NCBI GenBank assembly: GCA_029706075.1
Contig: JAINUG010000048.1
Coordinates: 62,001 to 126,000 of the forward strand
Direction of reading: 5' to 3'
DNA length: 64,000 bases
Source: Aldrovandia affinis
Lineage: Eukaryota > Chordata > Actinopteri > Notacanthiformes > Halosauridae
Shown: in pieces, positions 23,901 to 37,300 of the stretch
Position numbering within the stretch: the first letter of the stretch is position 1
Layout of the letters: each line of letters begins with the position of its first letter
Made by a program: the position numbers and the translations under genes
Notes under the pieces: model-generated
The model's input: the letters and a program-made list of their open reading frames with translations, nothing else
What the model was told of the DNA's origin: nothing
Database searches by the model: none

Positions 23901-26900
23901 CTCTAATGAAAATACAGACCACCTTGATTTTGAACACCAGGGAATGCTGGTACAACTACCCTTATCAGGTGAGGAATCAATCCTTTCTAATTACAAAATA
24001 AAAGGCCTGCTCAATGTCTTTTAATTAACAGTGTAAAAAGTCATCATTAAGGATATCATTAAAATAAAAAGATAATGCTTCTAACTGTAGTTTTCCTGAC
24101 CATTAATAGTACCATCTGTAGTGTCCATGAAATGTGGAAACTCAAGTTTGCCATGGAAACCAAAGCATATTCAATGCAGGCCACGGACTGCTCGTGATGC
24201 TGACCATTCCTCTTAACTGTTATTTTATTTCCCCTCAGCCCCTGACTGTGGATCTCCACTACTACTACATAGTGGAGCTGTCTTTCTACCTGTCCCTACT
24301 ATTCTCCCAGTTCACAGACATCAGACGGAAGGTATGAATCTTAATGACGTCTCCAGTGTCTCATTTGGGATTTGTAAGTGTTACAGTTCCCATGATGCTT
24401 CTGGGCCAGCTCTTCTGCCAATGACTAATGGTTTCCTACTTCTGGTCGGAAACATAAAAGATTTTCATCGTTGATTTCATTTTTTTCCTGTTTGTGCATT
24501 TTAGGGTGCCTTGGGTTCAGTTAAGTATTGTCATGGTGGGTTTACTAAATATTGTAGCCCAGGGTGTTAAATTAAAGGAATGGTGAAGCCCTGTGTCTTC
24601 CCAATGACACCTGGACATTCAACCTGCTTATATCAAAGCCGTGTAGCACACATTCACCCTATACTTACTGAGGAATACATGGTCAGGGACTTTGGTTCCC
24701 ATTATTTCTGTTTCAGAAATCACCAGTGTCCAAATGTTGAAGTTTGCTGGCATGAATTTGAATTTTTATCAGGTTATTTTTCCCACAAACTAATCTACCT
24801 ACATCACTCATGATTATCCACAGCTGTAGTGTAGTTTTATAAAATGCTAAAACTTAATCCGTATAATCAACTCACATTGGAAAGCCAAAGAGAATTTTGA
24901 AAATTCATTTCCTGTGTAATAGACCATGCATTCATTTTTAAAACTACTATGCTGTGGAGGCTGTCTGTGGCACATCCAGCTGAATCTTTAGCCCTTGGTA
25001 CAATGATACACCCCATGGTTTATAATCAGTCAGTTATACAAACTGTCAGTAGTGGTACTGGTAGCTAAATCTCCTAAGAAGGGAAGGTCTAAGATGCGAA
25101 GATTTCATCCAGGCCTCCATTCTGCATTAGGGTCTGGACAGGAACCAGGAGAGGGTCAGTGATGGAGTGGTCAAGTCTTAGGGTGATGGAAGGGAACAAA
25201 AAGTATATGGGTTAGGAGTCAGAATAATATAATGTTATATTAGAGAGGCCAATGTAACATAGGGCAGCCCCAACAGTCTATGGCAGCATATATAAAAGAT
25301 GAGCAGAAAGGGGGTGTATGAACCATGAGATTGGACTGGCACTGACAGCACCATAACACAGCACAGAACAGCTAACCATGATCATTCATATGCAGGGCGA
25401 CAGCACCGTCAGCTCAGCTCACCAAACAGCTCTACTTTCTCAATCCAGTCTCCCTACTCATCTTTAACTATAGGATTGACTAAAAAGGTACGTTTTTAGC
25501 CTAGATTTAAAAACAGAGTGTGTCTGAAGCCCGAACATTTAGAGGAGGATTATACCATAAAAGGGGAGGTCTGTGTGGGAGAAGGCTTTGCCTCCCATCA
25601 TGCTTTTTGTTATTCTTGGAATTAGTCAGCATCTTGTGAACTAACGACTCCCCTGGTCAATCAAGTGCCTACAGTCTGCCTGCCCAAGAAGTGTAGTTCC
25701 CTAACACAAATGCTTTGCAGCTCAGCTGGAAGACAGTAGAGTGAAACGATTGGGCAATACACATCCGTAAAACTGATATTCTGGCAATTTTCTAATTAAA
25801 TGTCAAGGATGGCCCTGGGCTCTGCTATCTAATTTAGTTAGGTTTGTATGCTGAAATCCATATGCTGAAATTTCAGCTCACCAAGATGGGGACTATTATT
25901 ATGGTGATGGGGGTAAGCCATCACACAGTGCTCTGAGAACCCCTATAGAAATGCAATTCATTAATTAATCTGAACTTCATGATTAACCATGTAGTGTTGA
26001 AGTCCATATTGGGTATATCTGAGTCATGCCATTTCATAGCTGGGATGCCCTAGTTAAGTGACCTAGACATTCCAGTGCCTGACACACACAAGCACACATG
26101 GGAGTAAAATAATCACTCTCTCTATCACTCTACACTATCTATGAGTGTACTATAAGCTCACCTTTTCATCAGCGATGACATTATCTTGATGGAAACAGGA
26201 CTGAAAACTAGCTTCTTGCTAGGTATAGCATTGGCCCAGTTCAAGCCTGAGCTGTCACTGGGGAAAGACACAGAAGTGTATATTATGTTTCAGAAATAAT
26301 AAAGAACATGACAGAAATGAATAATTTAAGAAGAGAATAGTCCTTGTCTTGATACACTGAAATATTGAATGTTAAACTATGAAAATGTCAAACAACTAAA
26401 TATGCTCATTAAAAATAACACCAATAATACAAAAACTTGCCAACTCTATGCTAAATTAAAAACACCTGTTAACTACTACCATACTTTGCATACTGTCATT
26501 GTCATGCTGTGCTTGCCCTATTGACCCTTGAAACATCATGTCTACCCTATGAACCTTTACCTTGCATGTCCTATTTACCAATGCCATAACGTAACTACTC
26601 TATTCACCTTTACCTGGCATTGTCCTACAGCATTTACCCATGCAATAGCTTGCCAGCTCTATCAACCCTTTCTTTACCCTGCCTGCCTTTACCATGCAAC
26701 ACATATACATCTATATGTCATTTGTAACTTGCCATACCCAGAAAAATACAAATACTCAAACATTCTATTTATGTGGTGTGAAACATGTATTCACATGACA
26801 AGGAGTCTAATCATATGCAAAATGCACAATCATTATTGGAGACCACTGAAAATCCTCTGTTAAGTCCTGCTAGCCCCCACATCATCAGCAGCTGCTAAAG

Positions 26901-29900
26901 ATGTGGTGCCCAATGTCCTGCCCAGCCATTAAGTCTGGGAAGGGAAGGTGTCTGATTGACCAGAGACGTCCCTGGTGCGTGATGAGACCAGGACAAACAT
27001 TCCTGCCCACTGAAACCCTCCCTGAAACATTCCCTCCCACCAACTGCACCAGACAGTAGGATACATAAGAAGATAAGAATACATAATGATTAGAATGGGC
27101 CATTCAGACCATCTAGGCTTGTCATGTCCTAATCGATACAGTATCCAGTCCTGCATCAAACCTGGACTTGAATACCCCCCCAGTGTTTCTGCCTCAATTG
27201 CCAGACCAGTTCCAGGCACTGACAACTCTGTAAAACAAAAAAGAAGAAAAAAATAAACTACTTCCCTGATGTGCCTTAAACTAATTTCCACATGTGGTCT
27301 CTTGTTCTGCTAACTGAATTTATCTTAAATCTTTGGTAGTTAATTTTGTTAATCCCTTTTAAGAATTTAAAGGTCTCCATTTGCTAAACTGGAATATATT
27401 GAGTCCCTTAAGTCTATCCTCATAACTTTCATACCAGGTACCAACTTAGTTGCTCTTCTTTGCACGTTTTCAAGAGCTTCTGTATCTTTCTTGTAGTGTG
27501 GTGCCCAGAACTGCACACAGTATTCTAAGTGAGGTCTGACAAGGCATTATATAACATTAATATAACCTCCTTTGATTTATACTCAATACTTTCTGTTATA
27601 TACCAGAATCCTCTTGGCCTTTTCCAGTGCTGTAGCACACTGCTCAGATGCAGATAGACTTTGAACTACAATAAGTCTTTTTCAAATTGAAAGCATACTT
27701 ATTTTTCTCCTCTCTTATATTTTTATTTCCCACATGCATAACTTTACATTTAGCAATATTAAATGTCATCTGCCAGTCTTGGATTTTGTTTAAATCATCT
27801 TGGATTATCTTTGTCGATTCCAAACGGTTTGCTGAACCCACAAGTTTTGTATCTGCAAATGTAACTATTTTGCTACTTACATCCCTATCAAGATCAAGAA
27901 AAGCAGAGATCCCAGCACCGATCCCTGAGGGACTCCACTGCCCACAGCACCTAGATCAGATACGACCCCACCTACTGTTACTCTTTGTATTTGCCCTTGC
28001 AGCCAATTATGAACCCACTCTGAACAACTCCTGTAATTCCTACTGAATTCATTTTAACAATGGGTCTCTTGTGTGGTACCTTGTCAAATGTTTTTTGAAA
28101 GTCCAAATATAAAATATCAAGTCTGGTTCAAGTCAAAACACTTTGCAGCCTCCTCACTTTGTAGCTTCCTCCTCAAGTCCAGGAGTTTTTTTAGGCACGA
28201 CCTGCCCCTAAGCATTTTGCATGAGATGCTGGTTAAACTGACAGGCCTACAGTTCCCTGAAGCCCAAAAAGCAGTACTGTATGATCCAATCATATATTGT
28301 GAGGTGCTACATCTTATTAGGAGTGAATGTTGACCTTTGCCTATGCTTATGTATACATTCAAAAGCGTTTTGGTGTCTTACTGAGATACAGCTCTGACCT
28401 GCAGTTGCTGATCAGATTTAAATGTGCAAAAACAATGTTGGTAGTATATTTCACTATTAACAGTCATCATATTAACCCATCAGGAGTTAATGTCTTAACT
28501 TTTTTTTTTGTACATTTTGTTTGGTTCACACAAACTAGCTGCATGCCTCCTTTGGTCAGCAGCATTGTTTCTATCCTTTACTTCTGTCTCCCAGCCCATC
28601 CCACCCCCAGCGCTGTACACCCTCCCATTGCTCATAACGCCATAGCTTTATCACAGCATCATTTTTCATCTCCTCTAACAAATTGCATGTTTTCTGTCTT
28701 TTTTTTCTCTCTTCTTTCAGTTTTTTCATGCGTTGAAGAGGTCGCCTGCACCTTCTGTCAAATCCAGTATGTTCCTGGCACATTTTCACATGCGCTACAT
28801 TTCACATCTGCGCTACATTCCACACACATGCGATACATTTCACATACCTGTGCTTCATTTCACACACTTCCTCTACATTTCACAAACCTGCGTTACATTT
28901 CACAAACATCTCCTCTACATTTTACACACCTGTGCTACATTCCACACACCTTATTTATACACTATATGGCCAAAAGTCAGTGGACACCCCTACTAATTAT
29001 TGAGTTCAGGTGTTTCAGCCACACCCATTGCCAACAGGTGCATAAAATCCAGCACATAGCCATGCAGTCTCCAAAGACAAACATTTAGAATTCAGAATGG
29101 TTCGTAAAGAGCTCAGTGACTTTAAACGCGGCACTGTCATAGGATGCCACCTTTGCCACAAGTCAGTTTGTGAAATTTCTGCCCTACTAGATGTGCCCCG
29201 GTCAACTGCAAGTGATATTATTGTGAAGTGGAAGAGCCTAGGAGCAACAACAGCTCGGCCACGAAGTGGTAAACCACGCAATCTCACAGAGCGGGACTGA
29301 CGAGTGCTGAAGCGCATAGCGCAAATTCCCACAGACACACTCCAAAATCTTGTGGAAAGCTTTCCCAGAAGAGTGGCAGCTGTCATAGCTGCAAAAGGGG
29401 GTCCAAATCCATATTAATGCCCATGGTTTTAGAATGGGATGGGATGATTGCCTATCATCTGCTGCATCACTCACTACAGAGTTCCAAACTGCCTCTGGAA
29501 GCACCATCAGCACAAGAACTGTGCGTCGGGAGCTTCATGGAATGGGTTTCCATGGCGGAGCAGCTGCACACAAGCCTCACATCACTATGCGCAATGCCAA
29601 GCGTCGGCTGGAGTGGTGTAAAGCACACCGCAACTGGACTCTGGAGCAGTGGAAACGTGTTCTTTGGAGTGATGAATCACACTTCACTATCTGGCAGTCT
29701 GATGGATGAATCTGAGTTTGGCAGATGCCAGCAGAACGCTACCTTCCGGAATGCGTAGTGCCTACTGTAAAGTTTGGTGGAGGAGGGATAATGGTCTGGG
29801 GCTGTTTCTCAGGATTTAGGATAGGCCCCTTAGTTCCAGTGAAGGGCATTCTTAATGCTACAGGATACAAAGACATCTTAGCCAATTGGGCGCTTCCAAC

Positions 29901-31330
29901 TTTGTGGCAACAGTTTGGGAAGGCCCTTTGCTGTTCCAGCATGACTGTGCCCCTGTGCACAAAGCGAGGTCCATACAGACATGGTTAGACAAGTTTGGTG
30001 TGCTGGAACTCGATTGGCTTGCACAGAGCCCTGACCTCAACCCCATTGAACACCTTTGGGAGGAATTAGAACGCCGATTGCGAGCCAGGCCTTCTCGTCC
30101 AACATCAGCGGCTGACCTCCCAGATGCTCTTTTGGCTGAATGGGCACAAATTCCCACAGACACACTCCAAAATCTTGTGGAAAGCCTTCCCAGAAGAGTG
30201 GCAGCTGTCATAGCTGCAAAGGGGGGTCCAACTCCATATTAATGCCCATGGTTTTAGAATGGGATGTCCAACAAGCTCATATAGGTGTGATGGTCAGGTG
30301 TCCACTGACTTTTGGCCATATAGTGTATTTCACACACTTCCTCTACATTTCACACACCTGGGCCACATGTCACACACTTGCGCTTCAGTTCACAAACCTC
30401 CTCTACATTTCACACACATGCACTTCATTTCACACAACTGCTCTACTTTCCACCCACCGTCACTACATTTCACACACCTGTGCTACATTTAAAACACCTC
30501 CTCTACATTCCACACACCTGCACTACATTTCACTCCTCTACATTTCACAGACCTGCGCTACATTCCACACACCTGCACTATATTTCACACACCTACACTT
30601 CATTTCACACCTCCTTTACATTTCACACACCTGTGCTTCATTTCTCACCTCCTATACATTTGACGCTTCCTCTACTTTTCACACACCTGCGCTTCATTTC
30701 ACACACCTGCACAACATTTCAATACTCTACATTTCACAGACATCCTCTACATTTCACACACCTTCTCCACATTTTGCACACCTGCGATATATTTCACACA
30801 CCTCCTCTACATTACACACACCTCTACATTTCACACTCCTGACCAGCATTTCACACACCTGTGCTACATTACACACACCTCTACATTTCACACACCTCCT
30901 CTACATATGAGGCATCTCTACATTCCACACACCTCTACATTTCACACTCCTCTTCATTTCACACACCTGCACTACATTCCACCCACTTGCTCTACATTCC
31001 ACACAGCTCTAAATGTCACATGCCTGTGCTTCATTTCACACAGCTGCGCTACATTTCGCACCTGCTCTACTTTTCATTGCACTGCTCTTCCTTCTCCTCA
31101 CCCTCAATGCTGCTGCTGTGTCATGTCACCCCAACCTTGCGCAGGGGAGTTCCATCTAATCCAACAGTGGCACAGTCCACCAGGAGCTCTGTGTCACGTG
31201 TAGTAGCTTCAGTTGAAGTGTGTCATAGTGTCTTAAGGTGCCAAGAAGCTGCAGGTTTAATGTGGATTCCCCACCCAACCACACACACACAGACACACAA
31301 ATGAAATAATCCCTGTCTCTCTCACGCACT

Positions 31331-31369
<39 letters not shown>

Positions 31370-34300
31370 ACACTGCCAAACTCATGCAACTGTGTAAGTA
31401 TCAAAAACTCTAGTTTTTGGCTCCTGAGCGGCACACCTTGTGGTATGGAGTGCAATAGTGTATCCTAAGGTCCAGATTGAGACTGGACCATATCAGTCCA
31501 GGCCAGGCCATGAGGGGGGTAAAGGAAACCACAAAAACAGTTGAGTAGTTTGATGATATCACATATTCCCCAAAACCTCTTACCAAAGGCATTATGTTCC
31601 CTGATATATACCCTGTACTCTGTAGATGCATTTATTCTGATAATGTTTTTCAGCAGCATATCTGGCACAGAGGTCCTGATGCTTCTGTGCTTTTAACACC
31701 TCACTCAGGACTTCCTGGTCATGGTCATACATCACTTGGCAACAATCTCCCTGATCACCTTCTCCTACGTCAATAACATGGCGCGAGTGGGTGTTCTGGT
31801 CATGTGCCTCCACGATGCAGCCGATATTCTGCTGGAGGTGAGTGGAGGGCCTTCAAGGGCCATAGTACTCATATCCACTGACATATCAGCTGGTTAAGAT
31901 GGTTAGGGAACTGTGCTTGTAATGCAAAGGTTGCAGGTTTAGTTCCTAGGTGGGGTTTTGCCGTAGGACCCTTCAGCAAAGTTACTTAACTCAAATTGCT
32001 TCAGTACATTTCTAGCAGTATGACTTTAAACTGTCTGGCTAAGAGCATATTCTAAATGCCTGTAATGTAATATGTTCTATTTGAAAAATGTATTAGGATT
32101 CAGTCATTGAAGGTTTAGTGTTTAGCACTGAAATCATGCTGAAAATATACAGTACATTGACTATTTCTTGCATGAATGCTTAGTCTGTATTTATATTACT
32201 GAGTTATTAATACTTCATTTCATTGGTCTTTGCAGGCTGCCAAAATGGCCAACTACGCTAAGTGTCAAAGGCTCTGCAACTTCATATTTGTTATGTTTTC
32301 ATTGGTCTTTATAAGTTCCAGGCTGGGAGTATATCCTGTTTGGTAAGTGTGGTTTCTGTGTTGTCTTGTCATGTCCTCTTATATGATTGATATACTTTTA
32401 TTTCAATGTCTTGCACCTTATGGTGCCCACTCAGTATGGACTTATAAGACAGTATCGTACAGCAGTATGTTCATACACATATGCACATGTGTAACTCTGT
32501 GTTACTCAAGTAGCCTAGCTGGCACTGAAACCGAGCTGATCTGAGGTCAGTTATTGGGACAGACTAGCATGGCTGGCAGTGACACAGGGTTATTGAAATA
32601 CGGTTAGGTCACAATGAGGCATATCCACTTCCTGGTGCCAAACCAGAAGTAAAGTAGCTCGGTAAATAAATGGAAATTCCACTTCCAGTTTGGTGCCCAT
32701 AAGTGGAGTATTGGAGTATACTCTGCTTTGATCATATTGAATCACCCTGACGGGTGCATACTTTAGCCCATGAGAACAGGTTTGACAAAATATACTGTTG
32801 CCACACAACTGAGTCAAACCTGAATCACTTTCCATGGCTTCGCTTCTGTGATTTTGAACATTGAAAGCACCTTGATTATGCAGAAGAGAATGTCAAAATA
32901 TGTGTGTATTTTAAGCCTGGTAAAGAGGGCTTTGTTTTCAAGTCCAGGCCTGAATGCAAGGCGTAATGCAAGATAATAGCATTAATCAGATATTGTGGGG
33001 GGGGGGACTCCCTCCCTCCATCCATCCATTCATCCGTCCATCCATCCCCTGCATCCCGTGCACTTCCTTATTGTAGGTTACAGTTGGTTCTTGTGCTTTC
33101 CACTTTGCTATGCTAGCTTTGTATGTTCTGTCTTCAACTACAATCCTTTATGAATACTTGTTATAAGCCAGCAACATTTTTAGCTTAAAAAATGGCAGAC
33201 ACAGAACTTTTTGAATAATATAGAGCTATTACACATATGTATATATAAAGTGCCTCTTTAAAACTCTACACCCAAAATGACACCTTTTGTTACCTTACAG
33301 CCTGAAATTAAAACATAATAAATAATACATACATAAAACATAACAAATCAGATCTTTCCACCTTCATTTCCACATAATACCCTACAACTTCCATGTGAAA
33401 AGAATTCTCCAAATTTCTGAACATTAATTAAAAATAAAGAACTAGAATAACTTTGATTTATAAGTCTACACCCCGCTTACCATACCAATAATTGTAAACT
33501 AGCTCAGGAGTAACCAATCACCTTTAAGATCATACACCAAGCTAATTGGCCTCCACCTGTGTTCAATTGTAGTGATTCTGATTACTTCCAAATTCATGGC
33601 TTTCACGTGACATCACACATCAGTCGCGGCGCCATCTTTACGACCAAATGTCAACAATGCTTTCTATCTGCTGTGCTGTGGGCTGTAGTAACTGTAAAGG
33701 AAGGACAGGATTAAGCTTTTATAATATCCCACAAATGTCACAATAAGTGGATTACTGCCACAAAGAGTGAGCATTGGACACCTACAGAACACTCCAGACT
33801 GTGCAGTGAGGACTGTATTTTGGGCAGTTAAACTCCTTAACTAACATTAGCTAGCCTAGCAGCCTAGCACCACCAGTTCGCTATAGCAAACAACTAGCGA
33901 TCTTAAGAGTTTCCTGACAGACAAATTAAAATAGGTCAAGGTTATTTCAACAACACTCATCTAAATATACTGCTTTAGCTTTTTACTTAGTGGTAGCTAA
34001 CGTTAGCCACATCAGCTGTTAGAAAATGTAAGGCCAAGTTAACAAACGTGTTACTTTGTGTCTCATTCTACTACTGTAGGCAAGAAAAGCGAGAATCCTT
34101 TGAGCCCCAATTGCGTACCCCCAAAGTCTATTTGCTGGGTAGTGCATTTCAGAGTGAAGAATCCACCATGAGCAACAAGGAGCTTTCAAAAGAACTATGG
34201 ATAAAGTTGTGGAAAGGCACATATCAGGAAATGGGCATAGAGAGATTTCAAAGGCCTTACATATCCCTTGGTGCGCAGACAAGACCATAATTAAGAAGTT

Positions 34301-37300
34301 GAAGGTGCATGGCACCACCAGGACCTTGCCTAGATCAGGCCGTCCATCCAAGCTGGATGATCGAGCAAGGAGGAGACTGATCAGAGAGGTCACCAAGAGG
34401 CCAATGACAACTATGAAGGAGCTACAGGACCTTATGACAAAGAGTGGTCAATGTGTGCACAATACGGAAAGCTCCCCACAATTCTTAGCTGTATGTTTGG
34501 CTGGCAACAAGGAAGCCACTACTCAAAAAAGTCCACATTCAGTCCCATTTGAGGTATGCAATAAAACCATGTGGCAAAAAGTGTTCTGGTCAGATGAAAC
34601 CAAGATAGGCATTTTTGGCCTAAATGCAAAATATTACATATGGCGTAAACTCAATACAGCGCATCACCCAAAGAACACCATCCCTACTGTAAAGCATGGT
34701 GGTGGCTACACTACAAACTCCTTTAAGACCATCTGAGGCAGAAGTGAGCCAATCCCAATTTAAATCCCCCATCAAGACCAATTCTGAGTCATTAAATTTG
34801 GCCAAAACGCTTGAAATAAAAAACACTGCTTCTTTTGAAGCGGAGGGAGCTTTGTAAGCGCCAATAACCGTAATGTTATAGTCACTAGATAGGGAGAGCC
34901 GTACTGCCAGAAATTCAAAAAGTTTAGGTTTGGAAAAAGATTTGATTATCTTGGCATTGAAGTTTGATTTTACATAAATAGCAACTCCGCCTCCCTTACT
35001 TAAGCGATCTGCAAGAAACAAATTATAATCACCAATAACAATTGTACTATCAGAGACTGATTTTTTTAACCATGTTTCAGATAAAACCAAAACGGAAAAA
35101 CCAAAAAGGATCCGAAGACTGAACCCAAGCACGGACTAAATCAATTTTCGGGACCAAACTTCTAACATTCACATGCACTAATCCAAGACCATTTCTTTAT
35201 TTAAAATTAGCAGGAGTAGGCAAATTATAGCAAGACAATGGGCCAGGATTAGATTCGATATTACCCGATATCAAGAGCAGCAAAATAACCAGCACACGAG
35301 ACTTCTTCTTAAAAACATCAGAGAGGCAGTACACATGGGAGGGATCAAGGGAGGCGCAAATCCGTTGTAACATAGTAAAATTGTTAGATTTTACTTGTGA
35401 CCCTCCAGGCAGAAGTCCATAATTCGTAGGCTTATCAACCAACTCCATATGAGACATAGTGCACGATAAATGCAAATAGTTAATAAACTGACTTAAGATC
35501 ACAACAGGGTGGATTAAAAGTGGCAGAGCTACTCATAAACAGAAACAGTAGTGCAGCTAAGAACCACCATGTACCATGACTTTGAAGAAGTCATGGTACA
35601 TAGGAGTCAATTGCAGTGAGCACAAAAACAATACCTTGAATTGCACTCAGAAATGGAGGACACTGTATGAAGGCAGTGGGCTGGGATCACTTTGGTAAGA
35701 CTGAGGCAGCCAAATGAAATTAAACAAGCCCCAATAAAGAGCAGTAGCACAGGTCACACCATAGCTGGAACAGGCCACAGGACACAGAAGCAATGTAGGC
35801 TTCAGAGCAGATCAGACCTGCCTCAGAGCGCAGTAGAAGTAGGCCGCAGTCAAAAAGAGTCGATAAAGTAGGACTCCGCCTCCTGAGTAGATAGATAGGC
35901 CATGGCCTGTAGAGCAGGGTAGATGAAGAAAGCCACATCCAATGAAAAATATGGGTCCTGGGACTGAGCTGGAGGCTAGGCGACACGGGCCCATAAAACT
36001 GGGCCCGCTTCGTTGATCAGGCTCAGGTGGGTTTCTGTAGATGTAGTTAGCCTCCCAGAGTGGCCTCGTGGTAGGTGGCCAGCTGTAGAAGTCTGGGCTT
36101 GGCCTGGTGATGGCTGACCTGCTGCTGGAGCCTGGGCTTGGCCTGAAGTAGGTGGCCTGTTGCTGCAGCCTGGGCCTGGCCTGGTAGAGATAGCCAATAG
36201 CTGAGGCCAGAATTTGGCTTAGAAGCTTGTATTAGGATTAATAGTTCCAATATCCAGGTAGACCAATAATTAAAAAATCAACAACTTTGTGTAATAAACC
36301 TTGGTAAGGAGTGAAAAAATATGTATATATATAAAAAAGGTCCTAAAGTATGCTAAAATCTAATCATATATCAAATGATCAACAAACACTGAACAGAGAC
36401 AAAGAGCCAAGCTGCCATCTTGGATTGTGATTGAACAAAGAGATGACTCAAAGCACACAGCTAAAGCAACAGTGGAGTGGCTAAAAAAACAAAAAGGTGA
36501 ATGTCCTTGAGTGGCCTATTTAAATCCTATTTAAAACCTGTGGAGTGCTGCCCATCGACAGTCCCCACACAATCAGACTGAGCTTAAACAGTTCTGTAAG
36601 GAAGAATGGTAAAACGTTGCCCAATCTAGGTGTGCAAAGCTCGTAGACATACATAAAAACCAGACTCGTGGCTCTAATTATAATTCAAGCAAAGGGTGTT
36701 TGCGGGGTGTAGATTTATCAATCCAAGTCATTCTAGTTTTTTTTTATTGTTAATTAATGTTCAGAAACTTTGAGAATTGTTTTTTACTTGGAAGTTGTAG
36801 GGTAAAATGTGTAAATAAAGGTGGGGAAAGTTAAATTAATATGTTATAATTTCATGGCAACAAAAGGTGAAATTTTTGAGACAGGGTCTTCAACACCAGT
36901 ATGGTAATCTACATTTACATTTTACATTTTAGTCATTTAGCAGTCGCTCTTATAATTTTTTAAATGTTTAAATTTTAAGCATTTAGCAGACGCTCTTATC
37001 CAGAGCGACTTACAAAAAGTGCATTAAGATTAATCATAGTCCGCGCCAGAGATCAGTGTCGTGATACAGTAATAGACAATCGTTGGCAGCTGCAACCATA
37101 CCTGTAACACAAGGAGGGAAAAAGTTAGGGTTGTTTTGCTTTTTTTTTTTTATTTTTTTGTTTTTATTAACCTCCACCTTTTATTTTGAATGTCATGCAC
37201 TGTTACCATATCTCTGTAAGTATCTAAGTAAACCTAGAGAGCGGAAAACACAAATGCCTTATTAATAATACTTATTTGAATCCATCAAAAAAATAATGCT

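Larger units (their letters stand above)
28775..31075. repeat. 20-bp minisatellite, split by a Tc1
   Basis: Repeat unit about CTACATTTCACACACCTGCG, with variants, over 28775-28957 and again 30328-31075 (about 930 bp in all). The Tc1 at 28960-30325 sits inside one array. Because 3 x 20 = 60 bp, all frames stay open as repeats of [15 protein letters not shown] text. These are not genes. Confidence 0.92.
33247..36893 (+). mobile_element. Tc1 element 4, holding two other fragments
   Basis: Long inverted arms (about 200 bp, e.g. CCCTACAACTTCCA near 33380 and its mirror near 36790; AAGTCTACACCCCGC mirrored near 36710). The gene remnant starts at 34168. A THAP-like piece interrupts the 5' side and a LINE piece at about 34710-36425 replaces the middle of the transposase. 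Terminal ends are worn, so outer limits are approximate. Confidence 0.78.

Noticed and set aside
28327..29088. 253-residue open frame in a cers6 intron
   Set aside because: Its second half is the minisatellite, and the first half has no known domain.
30140..31304. Open frames of 256, 154 and 147 residues rich in [11 protein letters not shown] repeats
   Set aside because: The 20-bp minisatellite stays open in every frame. No start context, splice sites or known family.
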